The translations under genes were made by a program, and so were the position numbers. Shown one piece after another: positions 9,216-17,337 of a stretch of DNA of 37,311 nucleotides. Positions within the stretch are counted from its first letter, which is position 1, and each line of letters starts with the position of its first letter. The stretch is taken from the NCBI GenBank assembly GCA_034663635.1, contig JAXDJH010000030.1:1-37311 (forward strand), written 5' to 3'. A model generated the notes under the pieces. That model was not told where the DNA came from. It was given only the letters and a program-made list of their open reading frames with translations, and did no database searches. Origin of the DNA: JAXDJH01 sp034663635. GTDB lineage: Bacteria > Actinomycetota > CADDZG01 > WHSQ01.

Positions 9216-10663
9216 AGTCCCTAACCGATCTCGAAGGGACGAGGCCCGCGGGAGCGAGGGCGACGGTTCTGCTCGTCGACGATCGCAATGAAAACCTCGT
9301 AGCCCTCCAGGAGATCCTTCGGCCTCTCAACCTTCACTTGATCACGGCCATATCCGGCGACGACGCTTTAAAGGCTCTGCTGAAGAACGAAGTCGCTTTG
9401 ATCCTGATGGACGTGCAGATGCCCAATCTCGACGGGTTTCAGACCGCCCAATTCATCAAGGACCTTCCTCGAACTCGCCACATCCCGATCATCTTTCTCA
9501 CGGCCATCAACAAGGACGAGACGCACGTCTTCCGTGGGTACACCGCCGGCGCGGTTGATTACCTGTTCAAGCCATTCGACCCAACGATCCTGCGTTCCAA
9601 GGTGGCCGTGTTCGTCGACCTCTACGAGAAGAGCAAGGCCCTGCAACAGAGCGAGGAGCGTTTCCACAAGGCGTTCGTGAATGCCCCGATAGGCGTGGCG
9701 CTGGTAGGGCTCCGCGGCAATCTGATGGAGGTCAACCACGCGCTCTGCAGGATGCTCGAGTACTCGGAGAGCGAGTTGGCCACCCTGACGCTGCGTGAGA
9801 TCAGCCATCCCGACGAAGCCGAGATAGATCTTTCGTTCCTGCGCCGGAGACTTGCGAAGGAAGGTGCAGTCGACCATCGCGAGCAGCGATTCCTTACGCA
9901 CGAGGGTGTGGAAGTCGACACGCTCGTCAGCATCTCTTACGTTCAAGCGGGCGATCATCCGCACTTCATCCTGCAGATCACGGACATAACGCAGAAGAAG
10001 AAGCTTGAGGAGTTCCGCCAGCGATTCGTCGCGAACGCGGCACACGAACTTCGGACCCCGGTCGCGGTGATATCGGGCACCGCGGCGCTTTTGCGAAAAG
10101 GCGATCTCGATTCCGAACAACTCGACAGGTGCATGCTCGCCCTCGACCGACAGACACAGAGGCTCGTCAGGCTCGTGGACTCGCTCCTCGACCTCACGCG
10201 ATTGCAGGAAGGGCGATTCGAAGTCGAACTCGTGCCCGTGAGGGTCGCCGACGTGGTGACTTCCGTGCTCGAGGCCACCCCCGCACCCGACAACGTGACC
10301 ATCGAAATGGACCTCAGTAGCGAGTTGATGGCGCTCACCGATGCGCACGCGTTGGACCAGATGGTCGGCAATCTGTTGGTCAACGCGTTCCGCTACGGGG
10401 GCGACCTGGTGACGATCCAAGGTGAAGCGCGGGACGGAGGGATCATCATCACCGTCAGCGACGACGGCGAGGGCGTGCCCGAGGAGTTGCTGCCGCGGCT
10501 CTTCGAACCGTTCGCTCGAGGCAAGACCTCGGTCAAGGTCGGTGGCTCCGGCCTCGGTCTCGCTCTCGTAAAGAGTCTCGCAGAAGCCACGGGCGGCGAC
10601 GTCTATTACGAGAACGGCGATGGACGATCGACCTTCACTCTCAGCATGGCCTCGGCGCGATGA
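9212..10663 (+). CDS. Receiver-PAS-histidine kinase (REC-PAS-HisKA-HATPase)
   Basis: 483 aa, soluble, starting in an ATGA overlap with the CheB-type gene. An N-terminal receiver (about 12-130) carries the phosphoacceptor in ILMDVQMPNLDG, Thr in I-F-L-T-A, and Lys in Y-L-F-K-P-F. A PAS domain (about 145-265; N-A-P-I-G-V-A-L-V, then ILQITDIT) follows. HisKA has A-H-E-L-R-T-P-V with phospho-His 278. The HATPase has NLLVNAFRYG, DDGEGVP and GGSGLGLALV. This REC-first architecture lets an upstream kinase tune a second kinase, so it probably receives phosphate from, or competes with, the large kinase at the head of the operon (inference). The two small receivers encoded immediately downstream are likely partners. 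Confidence 0.92.
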   Translation: MKSLTDLEGTRPAGARATVLLVDDRNENLVALQEILRPLNLHLITAISGDDALKALLKNEVALILMDVQMPNLDGFQTAQFIKDLPRTRHIPIIFLTAINKDETHVFRGYTAGAVDYLFKPFDPTILRSKVAVFVDLYEKSKALQQSEERFHKAFVNAPIGVALVGLRGNLMEVNHALCRMLEYSESELATLTLREISHPDEAEIDLSFLRRRLAKEGAVDHREQRFLTHEGVEVDTLVSISYVQAGDHPHFILQITDITQKKKLEEFRQRFVANAAHELRTPVAVISGTAALLRKGDLDSEQLDRCMLALDRQTQRLVRLVDSLLDLTRLQEGRFEVELVPVRVADVVTSVLEATPAPDNVTIEMDLSSELMALTDAHALDQMVGNLLVNAFRYGGDLVTIQGEARDGGIIITVSDDGEGVPEELLPRLFEPFARGKTSVKVGGSGLGLALVKSLAEATGGDVYYENGDGRSTFTLSMASAR

Positions 10664-11061
10664 GTCTCGTTCTGATTGTCGAAGACGAGCCCGACATGCG
10701 CTTCCTATTGCGGCTGACTCTCGAACGCGGCGAGATTGAGGTGAACGAGGCCGATACGGCCGAGGCGGCTCTCGATCTCATGGAAGCCCGCTTGCCCGAC
10801 GTGGTGCTCCTGGATGTGAACCTGCCCGGCATGAGCGGATTCGAGCTGGTGGATCTGATGCTGAGTTCTCCCGCCCTTGCTGCCGTCCCGGTCGTCATGC
10901 TGACGGCCGACGCCAGGCCAGAGCTGGCCGAGAGGGCAGAAGAGAAGGGCTGTTTTGGGTTCCTGGCGAAGCCCATCTCGCCCGACGCTCTCGTGGCGGC
11001 CGTTTCCGAAGCGATCACCGGTAGGTCCGACGAGGGTGCAGAATCCGTCACTAGCCAATGA
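10660..11061 (+). CDS. Single-domain response regulator (REC only), first copy
   Basis: 133 aa, beginning in an ATGA overlap with the kinase gene. It is a complete receiver: acidic pair in I-V-E-D-E, phosphoacceptor in VLLDVNLPGMSG, Thr in V-V-M-L-T-A, Lys in F-L-A-K-P-I. There is no output domain, so it acts by protein-protein contact or as a phosphorelay intermediate, like CheY or Spo0F-type proteins. Its last codons overlap the next receiver gene. The partner is not identifiable from sequence; the REC-PAS kinase just upstream is the best candidate. Confidence 0.92.
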   Translation: MSLVLIVEDEPDMRFLLRLTLERGEIEVNEADTAEAALDLMEARLPDVVLLDVNLPGMSGFELVDLMLSSPALAAVPVVMLTADARPELAERAEEKGCFGFLAKPISPDALVAAVSEAITGRSDEGAESVTSQ

Positions 11062-11405
11062 AAGTTCTCCTAGTCGACGACGACCCGAATTTCGCCTTGG
11101 CGGCCCGCGAGCTGATGGAACGCCTGGGCCACGAGATCCGCATCGCGGGTGACGGCACCGAGGCATTCGCCATGATGCGCGAGGAGGCCCCCGACGTCGT
11201 GGTTCTCGATTTCAGGATGCCCGGGTTCAACGGGGCCCAGACCGCTTCGGTGCTTCGCAACACCGTGGAGGGGATCAAGATCATCGGGATATCGGCTCAT
11301 GAGGACGTCGAGACCGGCTGGGCCGACGCCTTCCTCCGCAAGGATTTCCTGCTCGACGAGCTCGGCCCCCTCCTGGAGAGCTTCGCTACCGCTCCACCCA
11401 GCTGA
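11058..11405 (+). CDS. Single-domain response regulator (REC only), second copy
   Basis: 115 aa, starting in an ATGA overlap. The receiver fold is evident: L-V-D-D-D at the N-terminus, phosphoacceptor in VVLDFRMPGFNG, Ser in I-G-I-S-A, and a late Lys in F-L-R-K-D-F. The final segment is short compared with a standard 120-aa receiver and lacks the usual K-P pair (K-D instead). It is the last gene of the phosphorelay operon; 101 bp of non-coding sequence separate it from the GNAT gene. A regulatory partner of the CheB-type enzyme or of the kinases is possible but not shown. Confidence 0.88.
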   Translation: MKVLLVDDDPNFALAARELMERLGHEIRIAGDGTEAFAMMREEAPDVVVLDFRMPGFNGAQTASVLRNTVEGIKIIGISAHEDVETGWADAFLRKDFLLDELGPLLESFATAPPS

Positions 11406-11506
11406 ACCTCTAGCTCTGTCAGCAGGAAGACACTGTTCACGCTGCCGGGTTGGGGCTACCTTGGATTCCTGACATCTCTTTCGGTCGCCCTCGTCAAGGA
11501 GGAAAC

Positions 11507-12259
11507 ATGAGCGTCCAGGGCATCCTCATCGGTCTGAACCAGCCGACCCTCTCACCACAGATATTCCAAACGCTGTCGAACGCGAGCAAGGGGATCTCGG
11601 GCCCCATCCCGATCCCGTATCCGAACCAAGGCGGCGGGGCGAAGGGATTCTCTGTAGCTACCGACGAGATCACCGAGCTGAAGGGCCGTCGGATCGTGCT
11701 CCGGCCTCTGACCCCAGCGGATTTCGAGGGTTGGACGTCGGCTCGCCAGCGAAACGAAGGCCGGCTCGGCGCTTCCGCTTACCGCGGGGGTCACATGCCC
11801 GATCCGACCGAATCGCCCGAGGCGTTCGACCAGGCGTGGCGCATCTCGGAGATCGCCCGACATTTCGGGACCGATCATCACTTCGGGATCTTCTTGGGCG
11901 ACGAGCTCGTCGGCGAAGCCTTTTTGAGCGGAGTCCTCCGCGGCCCACTACAGAGCGGTTTCTTCGGGAAGTGGATCGACGGAGACAACACCCGGCAGGG
12001 CTACTCGGCCGAGGCGTTCGTGCTCATCGCCCGGTATGCCTTCGATGAGCTGGAGCTTCAGCGCATCGAGATACCCATCGATCCCGCCAACGATCGCATG
12101 ATCGAGGTCTTCGGCGAGCTCGGCGCCCGTAACGAAGGCGTCGCCCACGGTTACGTTCTGATCGGCGATGAGTGGCGCGACCAGTATCGCTTCGCCTTCA
12201 CGCGCGCCGACTGGGACGAGCATCGCGATCGTCTCGTCAAGGAATACCTTGAGGACTAG
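11507..12259 (+). CDS. GNAT-family N-acetyltransferase (RimJ/RimL-like)
   Basis: 250 aa from the ATG at 11507, chosen because a perfect AAGGAGG lies at 11496-11502; the longer frame from 11450 has no such signal. About 50 N-terminal residues rich in Gly, Pro and Gln precede the enzyme domain, which starts at LKGRRIVLRPLTPADFEGW, a typical Acetyltransf_3 opening. It continues with a hydrophobic strand (HHFGIFLGDELVGEAFLSG), an acetyl-CoA loop region (NTRQGYSAEAFVLIARYAF) and an LELQRIEIPIDPANDRM segment resembling the RimJ/RimL pattern for C-terminal catalytic strands. It would acetylate an N-terminal amine or a small-molecule amine; the substrate is unknown. The N-terminal extension is unusual for the family. 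Confidence 0.85.
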   Translation: MSVQGILIGLNQPTLSPQIFQTLSNASKGISGPIPIPYPNQGGGAKGFSVATDEITELKGRRIVLRPLTPADFEGWTSARQRNEGRLGASAYRGGHMPDPTESPEAFDQAWRISEIARHFGTDHHFGIFLGDELVGEAFLSGVLRGPLQSGFFGKWIDGDNTRQGYSAEAFVLIARYAFDELELQRIEIPIDPANDRMIEVFGELGARNEGVAHGYVLIGDEWRDQYRFAFTRADWDEHRDRLVKEYLED

Positions 12260-12265
12260 GTTGTG

Positions 12266-12688
12266 ATGGCGACCAGACAGATCGTTCGACTGGCGATCGT
12301 TTCTGCGGTCGTGCTTGCGCAACTCACTGTTGCCCCCCTCGGAGCACAGGCCGCACTGCGCTCGCGGGCGTTCCAGACGCCGTCCGGGAACATCGGATGT
12401 CTTCTGGCCGGAGGTCACCTCCGTTGCGACATCCTGTCCGGTCTGAATCCTGAGCCCAACAGACCTTGCGAGCTCGACTGGACCGGTCTTTCGATCGGCA
12501 GGGAGGCCCGGGCCCGTCCCGTCTGCGCCGGCGACACGGTGTTCGACCGTAATTCGCCCGTGCTCAACTACGGGGAAAAGTGGAGGCGAGGCGGGATCGT
12601 GTGCGTCTCACGTCAGTCCGGCCTCCGCTGTCACAACAACTTCGATCACGGGTTCTTCCTGTCTCGGGACGACTGGGAAGCCCACTAA
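12266..12688 (+). CDS. Secreted DUF6636-like protein
   Basis: 140 aa from the ATG at 12266 (a GTG at 12263 is also in frame). A Sec-type signal peptide is visible: charged start, hydrophobic stretch LAIVSAVVLAQLTVAPLG, then A-Q-A as a likely cleavage site. The mature part has FQTPSGNIGCLL, RCDI, a C-E-L-D-W segment, W-R-R-G-G-I-V-C and a C-terminal G-F-F-L-S-R. This matches the Cys- and Trp-patterned DUF6636 family of Actinomycetota. The six cysteines of the mature part probably form three disulphides. Function is unknown. It starts four bases after the GNAT stop codon, so the two may be cotranscribed. Confidence 0.72.
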   Translation: MATRQIVRLAIVSAVVLAQLTVAPLGAQAALRSRAFQTPSGNIGCLLAGGHLRCDILSGLNPEPNRPCELDWTGLSIGREARARPVCAGDTVFDRNSPVLNYGEKWRRGGIVCVSRQSGLRCHNNFDHGFFLSRDDWEAH

Positions 12689-12729
12689 ACCGGAGTAAGC
12701 AGGCTTCGGACTTTCGTAAGCTCGATGCG

Positions 12730-13878
12730 ATGAGCGCGAAGAGGTTGCTCGCCGATGCCTCGGGGTCCGTCGCGGATCTCGGCGTTCTTCTCCCTATCGC
12801 GGCTGCTTTGATCCTTATCAACGGGCTCGATGCCGCAACAGTTCTAGTCGGAGTCGGAACCTTGTACTTGGCGGCCGGACTCTACTTCCGAGTGCCGGTC
12901 CCGGTGCAGCCGATCAAAGCGGCTGCGGCGATCGCGATTGCACGCGAGCTGCCCCCTGAGACGATCGGGGCGGCTGCGATAACCCTCGGAGCGGTACTCG
13001 TAATTCTGGGAGCCACAGGTGCCACGCGATTCATCTCGCGTGCTTTCTCAACTCCGATCGTGCGAGGGCTCCAGCTTGGCGTCGGGCTGATACTCACGAA
13101 GACCGCCTTCACTCTTGCGGGGGGTGCATCCAACTCCGGGGGTCTGCTGGCAGCAGCAACGATCGCCATCGTTCTGACCGTGGGCTCACGGTGGAGGGAG
13201 ACCGTGCCCCTTGCGGCATTGGTGGTGATAGGAGCAGCGATCTATGGGGCCGCCACCGGAGATGGAACTTCATCGATCGGATTCGGGTTGTGGGCGCCAC
13301 ACCTGAACACGGGAGCCTTCAATGCTTCGGTACTGATGTCGGCGATCACATTGTTGGTGATACCCCAGATCCCCCTCACGCTGGGGAATGCTGTTGTCGC
13401 GGTGGTCGACCTCGAGCATCGGTATTTCCCGCTCAACAGCCGGAAAGTTAGTCCTGCGGCGGTCAGCATCTCGAGCGGACTCGCCAACATGACCGTGGGT
13501 GCCTTGGGTGGGATGCCGATGTGTCACGGGTCCGGGGGCTTGACCGCGCACTACCGCGCTGGAGCCGAGACCTATCGCATGAACGTGGTGATAGGCGGGT
13601 TCTTTCTGGCTTGCGGATTGTTTGCGGGACCGTCCGCTCTTGCGCTGTTCCAGGTGATCCCCGCACCGGTGCTGGCGGGCTTTCTCGCCTTCACCGGATT
13701 GTTTCACTCGTCTCTTGCTACGGAACTCAGAGGTTTTGATCTCGCGGTCGCCGTCTGCATCGGCCTTCTCGGCTTGTTGACGACCAATCTGGCGATAGGG
13801 CTGGCCGTAGGCCTTTTGCTCTACTGGCCCCATCGTTATGTAGCGGATCGGCACAGCCCTGCGAAAGCCAACATCTAA
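12730..13878 (+). CDS. MOT1-type molybdate/sulfate transporter
   Basis: 382 aa from the ATG at 12730. A longer frame begins at 12580, but that part overlaps the upstream gene and is not membrane-like, so it was dropped. The protein has about ten or more hydrophobic segments. Two family signatures are clear: V-P-V-P-V-Q-P-I-K-A near residue 60 and GGMPMCHGSGGLTAHYRAGA near residue 265, both characteristic of the MOT1 branch related to SulP carriers. MOT1 proteins import molybdate, and some may take sulfate. It points tail-to-tail at moaA, 13 bp away; joint placement with molybdenum cofactor synthesis favours molybdate as substrate (inference). Confidence 0.85.
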   Translation: MSAKRLLADASGSVADLGVLLPIAAALILINGLDAATVLVGVGTLYLAAGLYFRVPVPVQPIKAAAAIAIARELPPETIGAAAITLGAVLVILGATGATRFISRAFSTPIVRGLQLGVGLILTKTAFTLAGGASNSGGLLAAATIAIVLTVGSRWRETVPLAALVVIGAAIYGAATGDGTSSIGFGLWAPHLNTGAFNASVLMSAITLLVIPQIPLTLGNAVVAVVDLEHRYFPLNSRKVSPAAVSISSGLANMTVGALGGMPMCHGSGGLTAHYRAGAETYRMNVVIGGFFLACGLFAGPSALALFQVIPAPVLAGFLAFTGLFHSSLATELRGFDLAVAVCIGLLGLLTTNLAIGLAVGLLLYWPHRYVADRHSPAKANI

Positions 13879-13891
13879 AGGCTGACGCGGT

Positions 13892-14932
13892 TTATCCCCC
13901 GATCATCGACATCGATCTCACGGGCTTGACGAAGTCGTCGCGCCCGATGCGATGTCCCGACCACTTCTTGGCGATGCACGAGCGCGCCAACTCCGCGAGT
14001 TCGTCGTCGCCTGCGCCAGCCCTCATCGGATCCCGCAGGTTCGTTTCTTCGAGCGAAAACAGGCAGGCCATGAGGTGACCATCAGCGGTCAGACGCAACC
14101 GGTTGCACGTGTCGCAGAAGGGCTCCGTGACTGAGGGGATCACCCCAACCCGGCCGGGCGCTCCATCCGCAAATACGTAAGGGGTGGCCGGTTCCGGCTC
14201 GTCGTCGGTGTCGGGGAGAAGGGGAAACTCGGCAGCGATCTGGGCAAGGATCTCCGCGCCCGGAACCACGCCGGCGGCGGACCACTCGTCCTGAGCGTCG
14301 AGCGGCATGTACTCGATGAACCGGACTTCGTAGCCTGTGGAGCGAGCGAGCTCGGCGAAGCCGACTGCCTCATCCTCGTTGTGCCCGCGGATGACGACGC
14401 AATTGATCTTCACGGGCGTGAGACCGATAGCGGCCGAGACCCTGAGTCCCGCCATCACTTCTTCGAGAGCGTCCCTCAGTGTCATCTCGGCGAAGCGGTG
14501 CTTGACGAGCGAGTCACACGACACGGTGACGCGATCGAGCCCTGCCTCCTTGAGGTCGTTGGCGATCCCGGCGAGTAAGAACCCGTTCGTGGTGATCGAC
14601 AGGTCGAGATCGTCGCCCAAGGCGCGCAGCTTTCTCACGAGCACGGGGACATCCCGGCGAACGAGCGGCTCGCCGCCGGTGACCTTGATAGATCGCACGC
14701 CGGACTCGACCAGGATTCGAGCCAGACGCTCGATCTCCTCGTAGCTCAACAGCTGGTCTTTCGGGAGCCACGGCAGGCCCTCAGCCGGCATGCAGTAGCG
14801 GCACCGGAAGTTGCAGCGGTCGGTGACCGAGATCCGAAGATCGGTCGCCACGCGGCCGAAGCCATCGATCAGATCCGGACGCGTGAGGCGGTCGGGGGAG
14901 CGCTGCATCCCTCGATGGTCGCATGGATGCAC
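13892..14932 (-). CDS. moaA: GTP 3',8-cyclase MoaA
   Basis: 346 aa from the ATG at 14932; an ATG at 14908 (giving MQRSPDR) is a possible alternative. It catalyses the first step of molybdenum cofactor synthesis, rearranging GTP to 3',8-cyclo-7,8-dihydro-GTP with two [4Fe-4S] clusters. The radical-SAM cluster ligands are Cys40, Cys44 and Cys47 in C-N-F-R-C-R-Y-C. The TGGEP SAM motif follows, then ITTNG. The C-terminal cluster motif F-C-D-T-C-N-R-L-R-L plus a later Cys in H-L-M-A-C is complete. The protein ends in Gly-Gly, the conserved tail required for cyclisation in known MoaA. The usual S-L-D-S-L is S-C-D-S-L here. It shares the strand of the aminotransferase gene upstream, 61 bp apart. Confidence 0.95.
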   Translation of the reverse strand: MHPCDHRGMQRSPDRLTRPDLIDGFGRVATDLRISVTDRCNFRCRYCMPAEGLPWLPKDQLLSYEEIERLARILVESGVRSIKVTGGEPLVRRDVPVLVRKLRALGDDLDLSITTNGFLLAGIANDLKEAGLDRVTVSCDSLVKHRFAEMTLRDALEEVMAGLRVSAAIGLTPVKINCVVIRGHNEDEAVGFAELARSTGYEVRFIEYMPLDAQDEWSAAGVVPGAEILAQIAAEFPLLPDTDDEPEPATPYVFADGAPGRVGVIPSVTEPFCDTCNRLRLTADGHLMACLFSLEETNLRDPMRAGAGDDELAELARSCIAKKWSGHRIGRDDFVKPVRSMSMIGG

Positions 14933-14993
14933 GACCCCGATGGCAACTGACGGCTCCCCATCGGAAGCTACGGGGGCCGCGAGCCGTCCTGAT

Positions 14994-16358
14994 TCAGGCG
15001 ATCAAGCCCGCGACGGCTTGATCGAAGAGTTGAGCGTGAAGGTCCACATCTGATTCCGTTGTAGCGGGCGACATCAGGGCCATGTTGTGGAACGGAGTCA
15101 TCAGAACGCCCCGGTTCAACATGAACAGGTGTAGATAACGGTCGAGGTCGTGGTCGACGGCGGCCGCGGCCTCCGACCCATTCCGAGGCGCAGGCGTCCG
15201 GAATGCGTATTCGACCCTGCATCCAAGCCGCGAGACATGCCAGGGGAGACCGTGCCGATCGATGGCTTCCTGGACCCCCGTTTCGAACCGCTCGGCCAGC
15301 GGGATCATCACCTCGAACGCTTCGGGCGTGAGCACTCCGTCGAGAGTGGCTCGCATGGCAGCGAGCGACAGCGCGTTGCCGGACAGCGTCCCGCCGATGC
15401 CGCCTATGTCGGAGGTCTCGACGATCTTCGGCGAGACGATCGCAACTTCTCCGACCTCGGCGCTCATGCCGTAGGCGGCGGCAGGCAAGCCCGACGCGAT
15501 CGGCTTGCCGAGGGTGATGAAGTCGGGCTGGAGGTTCGCGGTTCCGGTGTACCCCCCGGGCCCGGCACAAAGAGTGTGGGTCTCGTCGATGACGAGGTAG
15601 GTACCCGATGCGCTGGTGAGCTCTCGAAGCGAATCGTGAAAGCCCGGCTCGGGATGGATGATGCCGATGTTGGTCAGAACGGGTTCTGTAAGGACGCAGG
15701 CGACATCCCCGTGGGCGAGCTCACGTTCTAGCGCTTCTGTATCATTCCACTCGACGACTCGCGTGGTGACGGTTGGATCGACGGGCGGGCCGATCGCTCC
15801 CGGCCGCGCTTTCGGCTTGCCATTCTCTAGAACGATGAAGGTCTCGTCGACGGTGCCGTGGTAGCACCAGCTGAACACAAGGATCTTGGGCCGTCCGGTG
15901 AGCTCACGTGCGATACGGATCGTGAAGCGATTCGCGTCGGTCGCCGTGAGGCAGAACTGCCAGTAGGGAAGCCCGAAACGTTCCGCGAGATCCTGCGAGA
16001 CCGCAAGCGCATCTGTTGTCGGAAGCATCGTTGTGATCCCTCGATGGGCTTGTTCGGAGATGGCGTCGGCCACCGAGGCGGGGGAGTGGCCCGTCATCGC
16101 GCCGGTATCACCCAAGCAGAAGTCGACGTACGAGTTCCCGTCGACGTCTGTGAATCGGGCGCCCCCAGCCGCCTCAACGAAAATGGGGAAGCGCCCGGCC
16201 CACTGTGTCATCCAGGGCATCGGGACGCCGGCCAAGAGCGAACTACGAGCGCGCTCGAACATCTCGAGCGAGCGCGGGTGGTCGGCTTCGAAGCGAGCGT
16301 CCTCCTGGGTCAGCGCAAGCCGGAGACGCTCTCTATCGATACTCGCTTGATGCTCCAT
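14994..16358 (-). CDS. Class III PLP-dependent aminotransferase (glutamate-1-semialdehyde aminomutase-like)
   Basis: 454 aa from the ATG at 16358. A longer TTG-started frame to 16415 has no ribosome site and would run into the divergent promoter region. Family marks are D-G-N-S-Y-V-D-F-C at the N-terminus, T-D-A-N-R-F-T-I-R-I-A-R for the cofactor region, a Y-H-G-T motif, DETHTLC for the Asp that holds the pyridine ring, and LGKPIASGLPAAAYG carrying the Schiff-base lysine. It resembles the glutamate-1-semialdehyde 2,1-aminomutase and aspartate aminotransferase-family branch of class III. The T-A-T-D-A-N motif (in place of S-G-T-E-A) suggests a side branch that is not haem biosynthesis. The substrate cannot be told from sequence. 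Confidence 0.85.
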   Translation of the reverse strand: MEHQASIDRERLRLALTQEDARFEADHPRSLEMFERARSSLLAGVPMPWMTQWAGRFPIFVEAAGGARFTDVDGNSYVDFCLGDTGAMTGHSPASVADAISEQAHRGITTMLPTTDALAVSQDLAERFGLPYWQFCLTATDANRFTIRIARELTGRPKILVFSWCYHGTVDETFIVLENGKPKARPGAIGPPVDPTVTTRVVEWNDTEALERELAHGDVACVLTEPVLTNIGIIHPEPGFHDSLRELTSASGTYLVIDETHTLCAGPGGYTGTANLQPDFITLGKPIASGLPAAAYGMSAEVGEVAIVSPKIVETSDIGGIGGTLSGNALSLAAMRATLDGVLTPEAFEVMIPLAERFETGVQEAIDRHGLPWHVSRLGCRVEYAFRTPAPRNGSEAAAAVDHDLDRYLHLFMLNRGVLMTPFHNMALMSPATTESDVDLHAQLFDQAVAGLIA

Positions 16359-16414
16359 CGCTGCCGACCCTATCGGCCACCCTCGGTTGCCGGCATTGGC
16401 ATAATGTCTGCGCA

Positions 16415-17149
16415 ATGGCCGATCTCGCAGATTTCTACGAGGAACTGCGTCGCGATCTAGTAGCGACCGTTTCCTCGCTTTCCGAAGAAGAGCTTGCCCT
16501 TGAGATCCCAGCCACGGACGGCTGGACGATCAAGGACGTGGTGTGTCACCTCACCGGAGATGCCGCTTGCACGCTGGCGTCGGACTTTCCGAGCGAGTTC
16601 TTCGACGCGTTCGGAGATGAGGCGGCGATCAGAGTTTTGAATCAGTGGACGGACTCCCAAGTGCGAGCGCGACGGGACCTTCCCCTCGAAACAGTGGTCA
16701 AGGAGTGGGACGAAGCCGCGGCCCCGATCATCTCGATGATGAGAGGTGAACAACCCTGGCCGGAAGGCGTCTCGAGTTTCGCCGACCGCGTTTTACTTAC
16801 CGACCTCACCGTTCACACACACGACATAGCAGGTGCCCTCGGGGTCGAGCGGGACAAAACGTCCGTTCCGGTCAAGGTCGCGTTGTCTGGGTATCTGGCG
16901 ATCCTCGGTCTGCGGCTGCAGTCCGATGGCGTCGGGGCTATCCGCTTCCAGGTCGAGGACAAGTTCTTCGACGTGGGGGGAGAGGATCCGGAGACGAGCG
17001 TGAATGCGACGCGTTTCGAGTTTTTCCGCGCACTTTCGGGCCGCCGCAATCCCGGTCAGATAAGCGCTTACGAGTGGACGGGCGACCCGAAGCCGTACAT
17101 CCCGTACTTCTATCCCTATGGCGTGAGGGCCGAGGCGCTGGTCGAGTAG
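16415..17149 (+). CDS. Maleylpyruvate isomerase-family mycothiol-dependent enzyme
   Basis: 244 aa from the ATG at 16415; the longer frame from 16205 lies over the divergent aminotransferase gene and was rejected. The N-terminal four-helix DinB/MDMPI domain shows W-T-I-K-D-V-V-C-H-L-T and, further on, L-T-D-L-T-V-H-T-H-D-I-A, which supply the metal-binding histidines. The C-terminal part matches the small domain of the mycothiol-dependent maleylpyruvate isomerase superfamily. Members use mycothiol or bacillithiol as cofactor for isomerisation or thiol transfer. The real substrate is unknown. TAATGT at 16402-16407, seven bases before the ATG, could be a -10 element giving a leaderless transcript (inference). 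Confidence 0.82.
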   Translation: MADLADFYEELRRDLVATVSSLSEEELALEIPATDGWTIKDVVCHLTGDAACTLASDFPSEFFDAFGDEAAIRVLNQWTDSQVRARRDLPLETVVKEWDEAAAPIISMMRGEQPWPEGVSSFADRVLLTDLTVHTHDIAGALGVERDKTSVPVKVALSGYLAILGLRLQSDGVGAIRFQVEDKFFDVGGEDPETSVNATRFEFFRALSGRRNPGQISAYEWTGDPKPYIPYFYPYGVRAEALVE

Positions 17150-17247
17150 CGCGTTTGTCTTGTAGGCCCAACTCCGACATAGCCCTGCAGGACTATTCAG
17201 AGATCTGGCCATTCCGTCGATAAGAGATTCGAGGAAGTCAGAACCTC

Positions 17248-17320
17248 ACCGTAAAAGGCAAACCCGTCGCGAGGCGGGGACGCAAAGCCAGGGGCCTCAT
17301 CACAGAGGTCGCCCAGCCGC
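17248..17320 (+). ncRNA. Class I cyclic di-GMP riboswitch (GEMM-I)
   Basis: The core matches the GEMM-I consensus: AAAAGGCAAACC (17253-17264), then a hairpin with stem CCCGTC (17263-17268) and GGCGGG (17273-17278) capped by a GCGA (GNRA) tetraloop, then GGGACGCAAAGCCA (17277-17290), then GGGGCCTC (17291-17298) pairing with GAGG and GCCC (17305-17314) to form the receptor helix. The following gene encodes an HD-GYP phosphodiesterase, so product and regulator share the same ligand. AAGGAGG at 17323-17329 is only a few bases past the aptamer. CCTC at 17244-17247 could pair with GAGG at 17326-17329, so control of translation initiation is likely; no intrinsic terminator is visible. The direction of control (on or off) is not determined. 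Confidence 0.93.
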
Positions 17321-17322
17321 CG

Positions 17323-17329
17323 AAGGAGG
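17323..17329 (+). promoter_or_regulatory. Ribosome binding site downstream of the c-di-GMP riboswitch
   Basis: Perfect AAGGAGG, eight bases before the TTG start at 17338. It fixes the rare TTG start and is close enough to the aptamer to be occluded or exposed by it. The surrounding GAAG (17322-17325) and CTTC (17334-17337) could also form a small hairpin around it. Confidence 0.8.
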
Positions 17330-17337
17330 AAATCTTC

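Noticed and set aside
12580..12729. N-terminal extension of the MOT1-type transporter
   Set aside because: It overlaps the DUF6636-like gene in another frame and is not membrane-like; the ATG at 12730 begins the family homology.
16205..16414. N-terminal extension of the mycothiol-family enzyme
   Set aside because: It runs antisense through the start of the aminotransferase gene; the domain begins at the ATG at 16415.
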